DNA from: Bin90 sp965214635
Lineage (GTDB): Bacteria > Chloroflexota > Dehalococcoidia > Lucifugimonadales > JADFKI01
Reading direction: 5' to 3'
Assembly: GCA_965214635.1 (NCBI GenBank)
Contig: OZ243964.1
Coordinates: forward strand, 2,542,001 to 2,606,000
DNA length: 64,000 nucleotides
Shown piece by piece: positions 34,484 through 42,550 of the stretch (position 1 is its first letter; each line of letters starts with the position of its first letter). The notes under the pieces were generated by a model, which had not been told where the DNA came from, ran no database searches, and worked only from the letters and a program-made list of their open reading frames with translations. The translations under genes and the position numbers were made by a program.

Positions 34484-35221
34484 ATGGCGTACTTCATCTC
34501 GTTTGAGGGCGGCGACGGCGCTGGCAAAACCACGCAGGCGCAGCGCCTCGTCAAGCGGCTGAACGCTCGGGGCGTCGAGACGCTGTTCGTTCACGAACCC
34601 GGCGGCACAAATCTCGGCGAAATCGTCCGAGATATTGTCAAGCGCGGGCTGCCTTCCGAGCCTACGCTGACCGATGCCGCGGAACTGCTGCTGTTCGCGG
34701 CGGCGCGAGCAGAGCTTGTCGGCAAGGTGTTAGCGCCGATACTAGCATCTAACTCGCGAACTGTGGTAGTAGCCGACAGGTATGTGGACTCCACAACGGC
34801 GTACCAAGGCGGTGGGCGCGGCATAGATATGACGCTTGTGGATGCGGTCAACGCCCTAGCCACAAACGGCGTGATGCCAGACATGACCTTCTTGTTGGAC
34901 ATCCCGCCCACAGAGGCGCTGACACGCTTGGGCGGCATGCAGCTCGGCTTCCAATTGGACGAACCTTCGGAGTCGCTGCCGCCTGAGCGCCATATGCGCC
35001 ACATGGAGGGCACAAAGTTCGAAGAGCAACCTATCGAGTTCCACAAGCGCATCCACGACGCCTACAGGCGCATGGCTGCGGCGCATCCCGAACGCTGGCG
35101 CACCATATCCGCATCCGCACCCGAGGACGACATAGCCGATGCGGTGTGGGCAGGGCTTGTGCAAAAGTTCCCCGGACTTGTCGACGCTCCGATGTCTAGC
35201 GAAGCAATTACAAGTCCATAG
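34484..35221 (+). CDS. tmk: Thymidylate kinase
   Basis: This 245-residue enzyme phosphorylates dTMP to dTDP. It has the P-loop Glu-Gly-Gly-Asp-Gly-Ala-Gly-Lys-Thr-Thr at residues 8-17, the substrate motif Glu-Pro-Gly-Gly-Thr, and Asp-Arg-Tyr-Val-Asp-Ser-Thr-Thr-Ala-Tyr-Gln-Gly. It is longer than usual (about 210) because of an insert after Leu-Gly-Gly-Met in the lid region and a short C-terminal tail. It is cotranscribed with the upstream SpoIIIAA-like gene. Confidence 0.93.
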   Translation: MAYFISFEGGDGAGKTTQAQRLVKRLNARGVETLFVHEPGGTNLGEIVRDIVKRGLPSEPTLTDAAELLLFAAARAELVGKVLAPILASNSRTVVVADRYVDSTTAYQGGGRGIDMTLVDAVNALATNGVMPDMTFLLDIPPTEALTRLGGMQLGFQLDEPSESLPPERHMRHMEGTKFEEQPIEFHKRIHDAYRRMAAAHPERWRTISASAPEDDIADAVWAGLVQKFPGLVDAPMSSEAITSP

Positions 35222-35276
35222 CTGCCAGTGAGAAAATTGCAACCGACAAACCGATGAACCACTTCTGAGGACAAAA

Positions 35277-35684
35277 ATGACGCCTGAACAAATTGACGCT
35301 TACTTACGGCAGCCGCGCATTGCGGACCTCGCCACGCTGAACCCGGACGGATCGCCGCACATCGCACCCGTGTGGTATCGCTATGATGGCGAGGTGGTCA
35401 AGGTGTTCACGCAGACCACAGCGGTTAAGGTGCGAAACATACGGCGCGATGGGCGCGTGGCGCTCTCCGTCGCGACTCAAGAGTCGCCCTACGGCTATGT
35501 CATCGTGAACGGCAGCGCCACCATATCTTCGGACGGCATACCCGACGAAGTGCGCGCTATGGCAATCCACTACAAGGGCGAGGTCGAGGGTGAGGCGTAC
35601 ATCACGCAAGCCCTCGCCGAGATGACCTTCTGCTTGCTGACCATCACGCCAACCAAGATTATTGGCTGGATGGACGGGGAGTAG
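35277..35684 (+). CDS. PPOX-class flavin/F420-dependent oxidoreductase
   Basis: This 135-residue split-barrel protein is of pyridoxamine-phosphate-oxidase-like type. It has Ala-Thr-Leu-Asn-Pro-Asp-Gly-Ser-Pro-His-Ile-Ala-Pro-Val-Trp-Tyr near residue 20, followed by Thr-Gln-Thr-Thr-Ala-Val-Lys-Val-Arg-Asn and Val-Ala-Leu-Ser-Val. These are features of FMN- or F420-binding members. The reaction is unknown. GAGG lies six bases before the ATG. It is probably the last gene of the 32.9-35.7 kb operon and converges with the PHP phosphatase. Confidence 0.82.
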   Translation: MTPEQIDAYLRQPRIADLATLNPDGSPHIAPVWYRYDGEVVKVFTQTTAVKVRNIRRDGRVALSVATQESPYGYVIVNGSATISSDGIPDEVRAMAIHYKGEVEGEAYITQALAEMTFCLLTITPTKIIGWMDGE

Positions 35685-35720
35685 GCGACGAGCCTGTGGC
35701 GGCTTCGGCGCTCAGCGTCC

Positions 35721-36515
35721 CTAAAGTCCCACCCGCTCTGCTATGGGGAAGGCGGGCGTGCTATAGACCGACGCGTCGGTGAGCTTGGGCATCATGGGCA
35801 CAGGCTTTCCTTCCAGCATCGCCTTGGGCACATGCAGCGTCATCGCCTCAGCATGTCGGGCGCTGGTAACCTCGCTCGCAATCCGCAGCGCCTCTCCCAG
35901 CTCAGGCGTGCGCTTTCCGCGCGGCGAATGCGTGTCCGATGACAGGATGTGCGCCATGCCGCAGCGCATTAGCTCCAGTGCGAACAGGCGCACAGGCTCG
36001 CCCCAGTGCCCCAACAGGCTGCCGCGCGTGAGCTGGCTCAGCATGCCCATTGCGATGTAGCGTTGCAGCAGTTGGGGGTTGCGCTGGAACGCCTCGATGC
36101 GCTCCGGGTGTGCGAACACTGGTGTCAGCCCCTGTGCTTGCAGCGCCACAAGCGCCGGCTCCACGAATGCGTGCTCGCCGAAGAAGGGCATCTCCACCAA
36201 GATGTAATGCGTGCCGTTCATCGTCAGCGCCTTGCCGTCGGCGACATCTTCGGGCAGCGATGCGTCGATGTGGTTTTCCATACCCAGCGCCAGCCTGATG
36301 CCGATACCCTCAGCGTCTACACGCCGCCTGAAGTCGTCGGCAACGGCGCGTAGGTGCGCCACTGACGACAGCTCTGTAACATCCTTGCGGTGCGGCGTGG
36401 CGAGGATGAGCTGCGTGCCGTTTGCGGCGGCGATGCGCGCAATGTCTAGGGCGTCGTCCATGCAGGTGGGGCCGTCGTCCACGCCGGGCAGGATGTGTGC
36501 GTGCGTGTCGTACAC
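35721..36515 (-). CDS. CpsB/CapC-type tyrosine-protein phosphatase (PHP domain)
   Basis: This 264-residue PHP metallo-phosphatase has all expected metal ligands: Asp-Thr-His-Ala-His-Ile-Leu-Pro-Gly-Val-Asp-Asp-Gly at the N-terminus, Ala-Thr-Pro-His, an internal Glu, Phe-Ala-His-Pro-Glu-Arg and Ser-Ser-Asp-Thr-His-Ser. CpsB enzymes dephosphorylate BY-kinases that control capsule or exopolysaccharide export. No BY-kinase or wzz gene is in the window, but envelope-related genes (glycosyltransferase, acetyltransferases) lie a few kilobases away. Confidence 0.88.
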   Translation of the reverse strand: MYDTHAHILPGVDDGPTCMDDALDIARIAAANGTQLILATPHRKDVTELSSVAHLRAVADDFRRRVDAEGIGIRLALGMENHIDASLPEDVADGKALTMNGTHYILVEMPFFGEHAFVEPALVALQAQGLTPVFAHPERIEAFQRNPQLLQRYIAMGMLSQLTRGSLLGHWGEPVRLFALELMRCGMAHILSSDTHSPRGKRTPELGEALRIASEVTSARHAEAMTLHVPKAMLEGKPVPMMPKLTDASVYSTPAFPIAERVGL

Positions 36516-36691
36516 TACGGCGACTCCCTGTGGATACCGCCCGCCAACGCCGTGCTCATCGCTCCCGTCTTGGGCGCATCAACCCGTTTCAACGGGCGGC
36601 GTCCGGGCGCAGCGGAGCGGCGAAAGCCCTGCGAAAAGCCACGAAAATGCGATTGAGAACCTGCCAGCGGACAAGCCAAGTGGTCTTTCAT

Positions 36692-37390
36692 CTATCCCCT
36701 GAAATGGATGCGGCGAAAGCCCTCGGCATACGGCACATTCGCCATCTGCCCCTGCCGCTGTGCGTTGGCTTTCACGAAATCGTCCACATTCCTGCCCGAG
36801 CTTGACACTTGGCTGGCGTGCTTTTTGAGCGCGGTTATCTTCTGCTCTATGGTGTCGGTGATGTCGATGAAAGTGTCGGGGCGCTCCGTTCCCCACATCA
36901 GCACATCTGCCACCTTGTGCGTCTCCAATCCATCTTGGATGTGCTCATTGTAGTGCAGGAAGTCGCGGGCGTAGGGAAACACGGCGTCCAGCGTTACCTG
37001 CCCGGAGATGCGGTGGTCGCGGTGCATGTAGAATGTGGTGCGAAACGGGTCTGTGCAGAAGACGACATTGGGCTTGTGCTTGCGTATCGCCCTGACGAGT
37101 TCGCCGCGAAACTTCGCAGTGTCTTCCAGCTCGCCATCGCCATAGCGCAAGTATATGACCTCTTTGACGCCGAGCGCTGCTGCCGCTGCTGCCTGTTCCT
37201 GCTCGCGGACGGCGGCGAGCTTGGCGGTCGTCATCTCCGGGTCGCTCGTCCCCTTGTCCCCGTTGGTGCACAGCACGAACACCACCTCCGTGCCGGCGGC
37301 GACCCACTTTGCCACCGTCCCGCCAACGCCACCTTCGCCATCGTCCGGATGCGGTATCACCAGCATCGCCTTCTCTGGTCTGTCGAACAT
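36692..37390 (-). CDS. PIG-L/LmbE family deacetylase
   Basis: This 232-residue zinc-dependent N-acetylglucosaminyl deacetylase-type protein has the metal/catalytic motif His-Pro-Asp-Asp-Gly-Glu at about residues 13-18 and the distal His-Arg-Asp-His-Arg near 120. It is the size of BshB-type bacillithiol deacetylases rather than the longer MshB. Substrates are N-acetylglucosamine conjugates. It lies near a tandem-GNAT gene and an MshA-like glycosyltransferase, suggesting but not proving a low-molecular-weight thiol pathway. Confidence 0.88.
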   Translation of the reverse strand: MFDRPEKAMLVIPHPDDGEGGVGGTVAKWVAAGTEVVFVLCTNGDKGTSDPEMTTAKLAAVREQEQAAAAAALGVKEVIYLRYGDGELEDTAKFRGELVRAIRKHKPNVVFCTDPFRTTFYMHRDHRISGQVTLDAVFPYARDFLHYNEHIQDGLETHKVADVLMWGTERPDTFIDITDTIEQKITALKKHASQVSSSGRNVDDFVKANAQRQGQMANVPYAEGFRRIHFRG

Positions 37391-37605
37391 TTTGTCCTCG
37401 AGTGATTTGGGAGTTGATATTTGTCAGTTATCACGCTTGGTTGTGTGAATAGGTATGTTCAGTACGCTGAATATCATAATGCGATATGCGGATTAAGGGC
37501 AAGTATTGGCAAACAAAAGACGGGAGTTGTGAGAATGCGCTTGTGACGCATGTGGATGACCAATTGATGACTGACAGTGCTGAAATGATAATGCCCAAGC
37601 GTATG

Positions 37606-37614
37606 TGATACAAT
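37606..37614 (+). promoter_or_regulatory. Extended -10 promoter for the tandem acetyltransferase gene
   Basis: TG-A-TACAAT, an extended -10 with a 5/6 match, sits 58 bases before the TTG start at 37673. No good -35 is visible. The 282-base gap 37391-37672 otherwise shows only a short TTCAG/CTGAA inverted repeat. Confidence 0.45.
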
Positions 37615-37672
37615 TCGCAAGCGGGATGATGCGCGCGGCGTTCACAGGTTCACAGAGGGAGGATGTTCTGCA

Positions 37673-38596
37673 TTGAGTACGGGGACGATACGACGCTTTG
37701 AGTGGGCTGATGTCAGCGGGCTTGTCTCCGTGTTCAACGAGATTGGCGGGCTGAGCGGGACGGCGCGGGAACACGATGCGGACACGCTCAGCCGCATGCT
37801 TTCCCTGCCCGGCTGCGACCCGCAGCGCCACTGCCTCGTCGCTGTACAAGACGATGAGATTGTGGGATATTCGCTCACTGCGTATGAGCCGCCCATTGGG
37901 CGCGCGGTGGCGAGTGGCGGCATAACGCAGGCGTACAGGCGGCGCGGCATCGGACGGGCGCTGCTGTCGCACACCGTGGCGCATGCGGCGGCGTTGGATG
38001 TGGATGTGCTGCACATAGAGGTGCGCGCAGATGACTGCGTCGCAAACGATATGCTTGCGTCCGAGGGCTTTGCCGCCATCAAGACGCACTGGCAGATGCG
38101 CTGGCAGTGCAGCGATGCGCCGGAAGTGCGCCTGCCCGAGGGGTTTGTGGTGCGCCCGCTTGCGACAGGGCAGGACGAACCCGCGCTGACCGAGCTGCAG
38201 AACATCGCATTCGGCGAGAACTGGGGCTTTAGCCCCAACACTGTGGAGCAGATTACGGCGCGCGTGGCGAACAACCGCGGGGGACCGGAGAGCATCTTGT
38301 TCATCGTCGAAGACGGTGAGCCGGCGGCGTACAACTGGACGATGCTGGACGATGCGCCTAGCCCCGAAAGCGAGCGGGCAGGCGTCATATCCATGACCGG
38401 CGTCCATCCGCGCTATCGCGGGCGCGGCATAGGGCGCGCAGTGGTTGCCGCAGGCATTGCGCATCTAGTGGTCAGGGGTGCGTCCGCCATATATTTGGAG
38501 GTGGATGCCGACAACACGCCCGCCCGCGAGCTTTACCTCAAACTCGGCTTTCGCAAAGTGGGTAGGACCGTGTGGCACGAGCTGCGCTTCAATTAA
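37673..38596 (+). CDS. Tandem-GNAT acetyltransferase (MshD-like architecture)
   Basis: This 307-residue protein is made of two GNAT domains. The acetyl-CoA loops are Tyr-Arg-Arg-Arg-Gly-Ile-Gly-Arg-Ala near residue 87 and Tyr-Arg-Gly-Arg-Gly-Ile-Gly-Arg-Ala near residue 246, both intact. The length and duplicated domain match mycothiol synthase (MshD) and related enzymes. The TTG start has GGGAGG ten bases upstream. It lies between a PIG-L deacetylase and an MshA-like glycosyltransferase. The acceptor is unknown. It overlaps the DUF502 gene tail-to-tail by four bases. Confidence 0.85.
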   Translation: MSTGTIRRFEWADVSGLVSVFNEIGGLSGTAREHDADTLSRMLSLPGCDPQRHCLVAVQDDEIVGYSLTAYEPPIGRAVASGGITQAYRRRGIGRALLSHTVAHAAALDVDVLHIEVRADDCVANDMLASEGFAAIKTHWQMRWQCSDAPEVRLPEGFVVRPLATGQDEPALTELQNIAFGENWGFSPNTVEQITARVANNRGGPESILFIVEDGEPAAYNWTMLDDAPSPESERAGVISMTGVHPRYRGRGIGRAVVAAGIAHLVVRGASAIYLEVDADNTPARELYLKLGFRKVGRTVWHELRFN

Positions 38597-39384
38597 GACG
38601 ATCTAGGCGCATTTAGGTTGCGGTTGGCTTCGTTCGCAGCCGCCTCAATCTCCTGCATCTTGTTGAGCCTCGCGCGGTCGAAGAAGGGTGAGCGCAGCAT
38701 CCCCAGATTCCCCGGCACGACCACGCCGCCGGAGAACACCGTCTTCATCGCCTGCTCCACGGTGAGGGTGCTCTCGTACACCTTTTCTTCGGGCACAAAC
38801 GCGAGGTTGCCCGATGTGGGGTTCGGCACTGTGGGGATATAGACAACGATAAGCTCGGTGTCGTCGTCATCCGACGGCTGGCTCTGCCCTGTGGTGAACC
38901 CGAGTGCGAGGTTGCCTGCGCGCGGCCATTCCACGAACACCACGCGGCTAACTTCGTGCCCCGACGGTGTGGTAAGGCTGTCCGTTGCCTGTTTCGCCAC
39001 GCCGTAGATGCTCTTGACCACTGGGATGTGCGACAGTATGGCGACCTTCACATCCACCGCTCTTCGTCCAACATGGATGGTCATGAGCGTCCCGAATATG
39101 TAGAACAGGATCAGGGTGATGATGACTCCCAGCCCTGGGAATGGGATAGGCACGGGGCCTATGCTCATGTTGTCGGGCATGACGGGGTGGAATATTCCAC
39201 CCTCTCCGAAATAGAAGCCCTCGATGCTCACATACACGAACTGTATAATGATGATCGTAACGAATAGTGGCAGCAGTACCAGAAACCCTGCCAGCACATG
39301 GCCCCAGAAGTGCCGCTCTATGCGTATGTGCACAGATGGACGCTTTCCCCCCTCTTCGCTGTTGGCTTTATTAGACCTTCTCAT
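38593..39384 (-). CDS. DUF502 family membrane protein
   Basis: This 263-residue protein has two transmembrane helices (about residues 30-52 and 82-104). The DUF502 signatures are His-Ile-Pro-Val-Val-Lys-Ser-Ile-Tyr-Gly after the second helix, and Val-Val-Tyr-Ile-Pro-Thr-Val-Pro-Asn-Pro-Thr-Ser-Gly further on. Plant members (COV proteins) affect Golgi trafficking and vascular patterning; the bacterial function is unknown. The ATG is two bases after the glycosyltransferase stop and its SD (GGAGG) lies inside the last codons of that gene, so the two are translated together. Confidence 0.87.
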   Translation of the reverse strand: MRRSNKANSEEGGKRPSVHIRIERHFWGHVLAGFLVLLPLFVTIIIIQFVYVSIEGFYFGEGGIFHPVMPDNMSIGPVPIPFPGLGVIITLILFYIFGTLMTIHVGRRAVDVKVAILSHIPVVKSIYGVAKQATDSLTTPSGHEVSRVVFVEWPRAGNLALGFTTGQSQPSDDDDTELIVVYIPTVPNPTSGNLAFVPEEKVYESTLTVEQAMKTVFSGGVVVPGNLGMLRSPFFDRARLNKMQEIEAAANEANRNLNAPRSS

Positions 39385-39386
39385 TA

Positions 39387-40610
39387 TTAGCCTCCTGCGA
39401 TGTTTTCAAGCGCCAATCCTAGCGTGGTAGAGTAGCAGTTTAACATACGCGATGCTACGCCGCCCCAGCTCATGGTCTGTGCCTTGCGCTGGGCGGCGTT
39501 GTCCATTGATGCGCGCAGTGCAGGGTTGGCGAGCAGCGTATCGAGCCGATGTGCGAAAGGCTCGGCGCAGCGCCAAGGCACGAGGTAGCCGGTTTCCCCA
39601 TGATCTATGAATGTCTTCAAGCCACCCACGCGCGACACCACAACCGGTGTGCCGCATGCCATCGCTTCCAGCGCCACTAGTCCGAAGCTTTCGTAGTAGG
39701 TGGGAAGTGCGAACACATCGGCGGCGCTGTAATACGCAGGCAGCTGCTTTTGCGGCAAAGAGCCGGTGAAGCTGACCATGTCGCTGACGCCCAGCTCGGA
39801 TGCGAGCGCCTTGAGGCGGTGTAGCTCTGCGTCATGGTCTAGGTTGCCCCCTACGATTATCAGGCGTGTGAGGCTGCGCTCGTCCAACAGTGTCAGCGCT
39901 CGCAGCAGGATGTCCAGCCCCTTGAACGGCTCTATACGCCCCACATACAGGATAATATGCTTGTCAAGCAGCCCAAGCGACTGACGAGCCTCGCACTTGT
40001 CCATCGGCTGGAACATGGACAGGTCTACGCCCGGGGGGATAATGCGCACCTTGCTCGTGGGCGTGCCGTAGAGCTTGGTGAGGTCTTCCTTTTCCACACT
40101 TGTGGACACCACGATGGTGTTCGCCTTGTCGCTCACCATGCGCTCGATGTGGGCGCGCTGTTTGGGTTCCTGCTCGCCGGGACGGGCGCGCTGCTTGACT
40201 CGAGCGAGGGTGTGGAATGTGGTGATGTGCGGTGCGCTCCAGCGGCGGCTTAATTCTATGCCGATGCGCCCGGACAGCCAGTAGTGGCTGTGGAGCAGGT
40301 CATACGAAAGCCCCTCGCGCTTGCGGAACGCATCTACGGCGTTGACGAACTCTGGGATGTACTGATACATGTCGTGCTTGCTGCAAATGAGCGGCCCAGC
40401 GTTTAGGTGCACCATGCGCACCCTGTCGCCTATGTGGACGATCTGCGGCTCTTCGGGGTTGTGGCTGCGGGTGAACACATCCACATGGTTGCCGCGCTTG
40501 CCGAGTTCGCGCGCAATCTCTTGCACATAGACATTCATTCCGCCGGCGTCTTTTTCGCCGAGCCGCGCCACCGGGCAACTATGGAAGCTTATCAGCGCAA
40601 GTCTGAGCAT
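39387..40610 (-). CDS. GT4 family glycosyltransferase (MshA / D-inositol-3-phosphate glycosyltransferase-like)
   Basis: This 407-residue GT-B glycosyltransferase has the MshA/sucrose-phosphate-synthase-type start: Ser-Phe-His-Ser-Cys-Pro, then Asp-Ala-Gly-Gly-Met-Asn-Val-Tyr-Val and Val-Asp-Val-Phe-Thr-Arg. It continues with Leu-His-Ser-His-Tyr-Trp-Leu-Ser-Gly, Pro-Pro-Gly-Val-Asp and the donor-site Glu-Ser-Phe-Gly-Leu-Val-Ala-Leu-Glu-Ala. MshA transfers GlcNAc to inositol phosphate in mycothiol synthesis, and close relatives act in glycolipid or polysaccharide assembly. A 12 bp inverted repeat flanks its promoter. The downstream DUF502 gene is coupled. Confidence 0.87.
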   Translation of the reverse strand: MLRLALISFHSCPVARLGEKDAGGMNVYVQEIARELGKRGNHVDVFTRSHNPEEPQIVHIGDRVRMVHLNAGPLICSKHDMYQYIPEFVNAVDAFRKREGLSYDLLHSHYWLSGRIGIELSRRWSAPHITTFHTLARVKQRARPGEQEPKQRAHIERMVSDKANTIVVSTSVEKEDLTKLYGTPTSKVRIIPPGVDLSMFQPMDKCEARQSLGLLDKHIILYVGRIEPFKGLDILLRALTLLDERSLTRLIIVGGNLDHDAELHRLKALASELGVSDMVSFTGSLPQKQLPAYYSAADVFALPTYYESFGLVALEAMACGTPVVVSRVGGLKTFIDHGETGYLVPWRCAEPFAHRLDTLLANPALRASMDNAAQRKAQTMSWGGVASRMLNCYSTTLGLALENIAGG

Positions 40611-40612
40611 CA

Positions 40613-40694
40613 GTTCGCTATCCGTTCATTCGTACTTGTTTCCGCAACCGCCATCTCATTGTCCTCTCTAATATATCTGCCCCGGATAGCGAAC
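40613..40694. repeat. 12 bp perfect inverted repeat flanking the glycosyltransferase promoter region
   Basis: 40613-40624 is the exact reverse complement of 40683-40694, with 58 bases between. On the minus strand one arm lies just upstream of a TATATT -10-like hexamer, and the other ends two bases before the ATG at 40610, covering the SD position. This is consistent with a two-site operator. Confidence 0.55.
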
Positions 40695-40817
40695 GACCTT
40701 ACGCTCGATGCTGGGAGCACTCAAACTCGCGCTGTCCCGCCGTCCGACATTTCTGTGTGTGTTTCGCAGCGATGACGGGGTGGGCATCCTGCGAACATCC
40801 CCATCTGCGGAGGCGCA

Positions 40818-41795
40818 TCAGCGCCGCACCACCAGTTCGTGGACGGTTTGGTCTGCTCCGCCGAGGTTGTACTTGTAGCGCTCATTGCCGCGCAGGAAGT
40901 CGAAACACTGCCTGCCGCTCTCTATCGCCTCGCGGATGCACAGCGCCTTGTTCAGCAGCCCCACGCTGAGGGATGAGTATGCCGGGTCGTAGCCGCTGTT
41001 GTACAGCAAGAAGTTGTCGGCGTAGTCGAAGCAGATGCAGGACGCCACCGGCGCATTGTCCACTTCTAGGAAGAAGAGGTTGAACTGCCCACGCTCAGCT
41101 AGTTCCTGCGCCAGTTCGCCGAAGAACTGCTCGCGCTCGGCTGTGAGGAAGCCGTCTTTGTCTGGGCTGCTTGCGCGCATCAGCCGAAAGAACTCGGGCA
41201 TCGCCTCCGCCACTGCGTCCGCATCCGAGACGAAGTACTGCTTGGCGGATGCGCCGTTTTCTAGGCGGCGCAGCTTGCGGCGCAGTTCGTGGCGGTCTTT
41301 CTTTCGCAGCGACATCAAGTATTCGTCCCAAGACGGCTCCAGCGCCTTGAAAGGCGACACATCCTCATCGCTGATTTCTGCGCGCAAGCCGTGCTGTTCG
41401 GCGAGGGCGGGCAGGTGCGTCAATGTGTCCGAGTCGCCCCGCAGCGATTTCAGCATCAGCGTGTGCCAGTCCATTCGCAGCGCATAGTGCCACACGGCGT
41501 CATAGAAGTCGGATTCGCAGCCGCGCCCCACTAGGAAGTCGTGATAGTCGAACAGGTCGGTGTCGCCGAGGAACGAGAGCGTGTCGCCGCTTATCATCAG
41601 CGGCGCGATGCCGAGCAGTGTATCGTCGCGTCGCACGGACAGGATTTGCAGTTCGGCATCGCCGCCGTATCGCTCCCACCACAGCTGCTGCCACCATGGA
41701 GTTACAAATATGGTGTTTGCTGCAGTGTGCGGCAGCAGCGCCTCCCATTCGCAGGCGATGCTCTCGAAGTTCTCTTGGAGGATACAAATACCCAT
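40818..41795 (-). CDS. CelD/BcsL-like GNAT acetyltransferase
   Basis: This 325-residue protein is of the CelD/BcsL (Acetyltransf_6, FemAB-like) group. It has an N-terminal Trp-Glu-Ala-Leu-Leu ... Phe-Val-Thr-Pro-Trp-Trp-Gln-Gln-Leu-Trp-Trp segment, a central basic Lys-Lys-Asp-Arg-His-Glu-Leu-Arg-Arg-Lys-Leu-Arg-Arg motif and a C-terminal Phe-Asp-Phe-Leu-Arg-Gly-Asn-Glu-Arg-Tyr-Lys. Relatives are found in polysaccharide gene sets. ATG 41795 is chosen: GGGAG lies eight bases upstream and the folE stop is two bases away. The acceptor is unknown. Confidence 0.83.
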   Translation of the reverse strand: MGICILQENFESIACEWEALLPHTAANTIFVTPWWQQLWWERYGGDAELQILSVRRDDTLLGIAPLMISGDTLSFLGDTDLFDYHDFLVGRGCESDFYDAVWHYALRMDWHTLMLKSLRGDSDTLTHLPALAEQHGLRAEISDEDVSPFKALEPSWDEYLMSLRKKDRHELRRKLRRLENGASAKQYFVSDADAVAEAMPEFFRLMRASSPDKDGFLTAEREQFFGELAQELAERGQFNLFFLEVDNAPVASCICFDYADNFLLYNSGYDPAYSSLSVGLLNKALCIREAIESGRQCFDFLRGNERYKYNLGGADQTVHELVVRR

Positions 41796-41797
41796 AC

Positions 41798-42355
41798 CTA
41801 AATCTCCCTCAGCAGCCATAGGAACTCTTGGCGCGCGGTGGCTTGAGTTCTCAGACTGCCCCTAGTGGCGGTGGTAACGATTTTGCTGCCGGGCTTGCGA
41901 GCGCCCCGCAGCGTCATGCACATGTGCTCTGCGCTGATGACGACCGCAGCGCCGGACGCATCGAGCGTGTCGTAGATGGTGTCGGCAAGCTGGCCGGTGA
42001 GCCGCTCTTGCAGCTGCGGGCGGCGGGCGAGGATGTCCAAGGCGCGGGCGAGCTTGGATGCGCCGACAACGCGCCCGGTGGGTATGTAGCCGATGTGTGC
42101 GCTGCCGTAGAACGGCAAGAAGTGGTGCTCACAAATGGAGTAGAACGGCACATCGCGCAGCAGCACGGGTTCGTCGTGTGCCTCATCGAAGCTGGTGGAC
42201 AGCACGCTTGCGGCGTCTTTGCCGATGCCGCAGAAGAACTCGCCGTACATCTCGGCGACACGGCGCGGGGTGTCTGCCAAGCCCTCGCGCTTCGGGTCTT
42301 CGCCGATGCCGAGCAGGATTGCCCGTACGCCGTCTCTTATCGTGTCATAGTCCAT
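41798..42355 (-). CDS. folE: GTP cyclohydrolase I
   Basis: This 185-residue enzyme catalyses the first step of folate synthesis. Visible are Pro-Arg-Arg-Val-Ala-Glu-Met-Tyr, the zinc/catalytic Ser-Ile-Cys-Glu-His-His-Phe-Leu-Pro-Phe near residue 75, Gly-Ala-Ser-Lys-Leu-Ala-Arg, Gln-Glu-Arg-Leu-Thr and the second Cys in Glu-His-Met-Cys-Met. The length is normal. It is translationally linked to the CelD-like gene, probably without a functional relation. Confidence 0.94.
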   Translation of the reverse strand: MDYDTIRDGVRAILLGIGEDPKREGLADTPRRVAEMYGEFFCGIGKDAASVLSTSFDEAHDEPVLLRDVPFYSICEHHFLPFYGSAHIGYIPTGRVVGASKLARALDILARRPQLQERLTGQLADTIYDTLDASGAAVVISAEHMCMTLRGARKPGSKIVTTATRGSLRTQATARQEFLWLLREI

Positions 42356-42550
42356 TTAGAAAGCCAGTCTGTCGGTTCGTCTGGGTTAAAACGCAGTTCT
42401 GGGATGAAGCCGTGTCAGATTATATATCGTTCAAGGCTAAACAGGGTTTAATTTTTGCGTGTTTCGTGCCGAAAGACTCTCGGACTATCTGTATGTTGGC
42501 GGTTTGGATGTGCAAGGCGGATGGATGTGGGCGATGCTGTGTGCAAAAGG

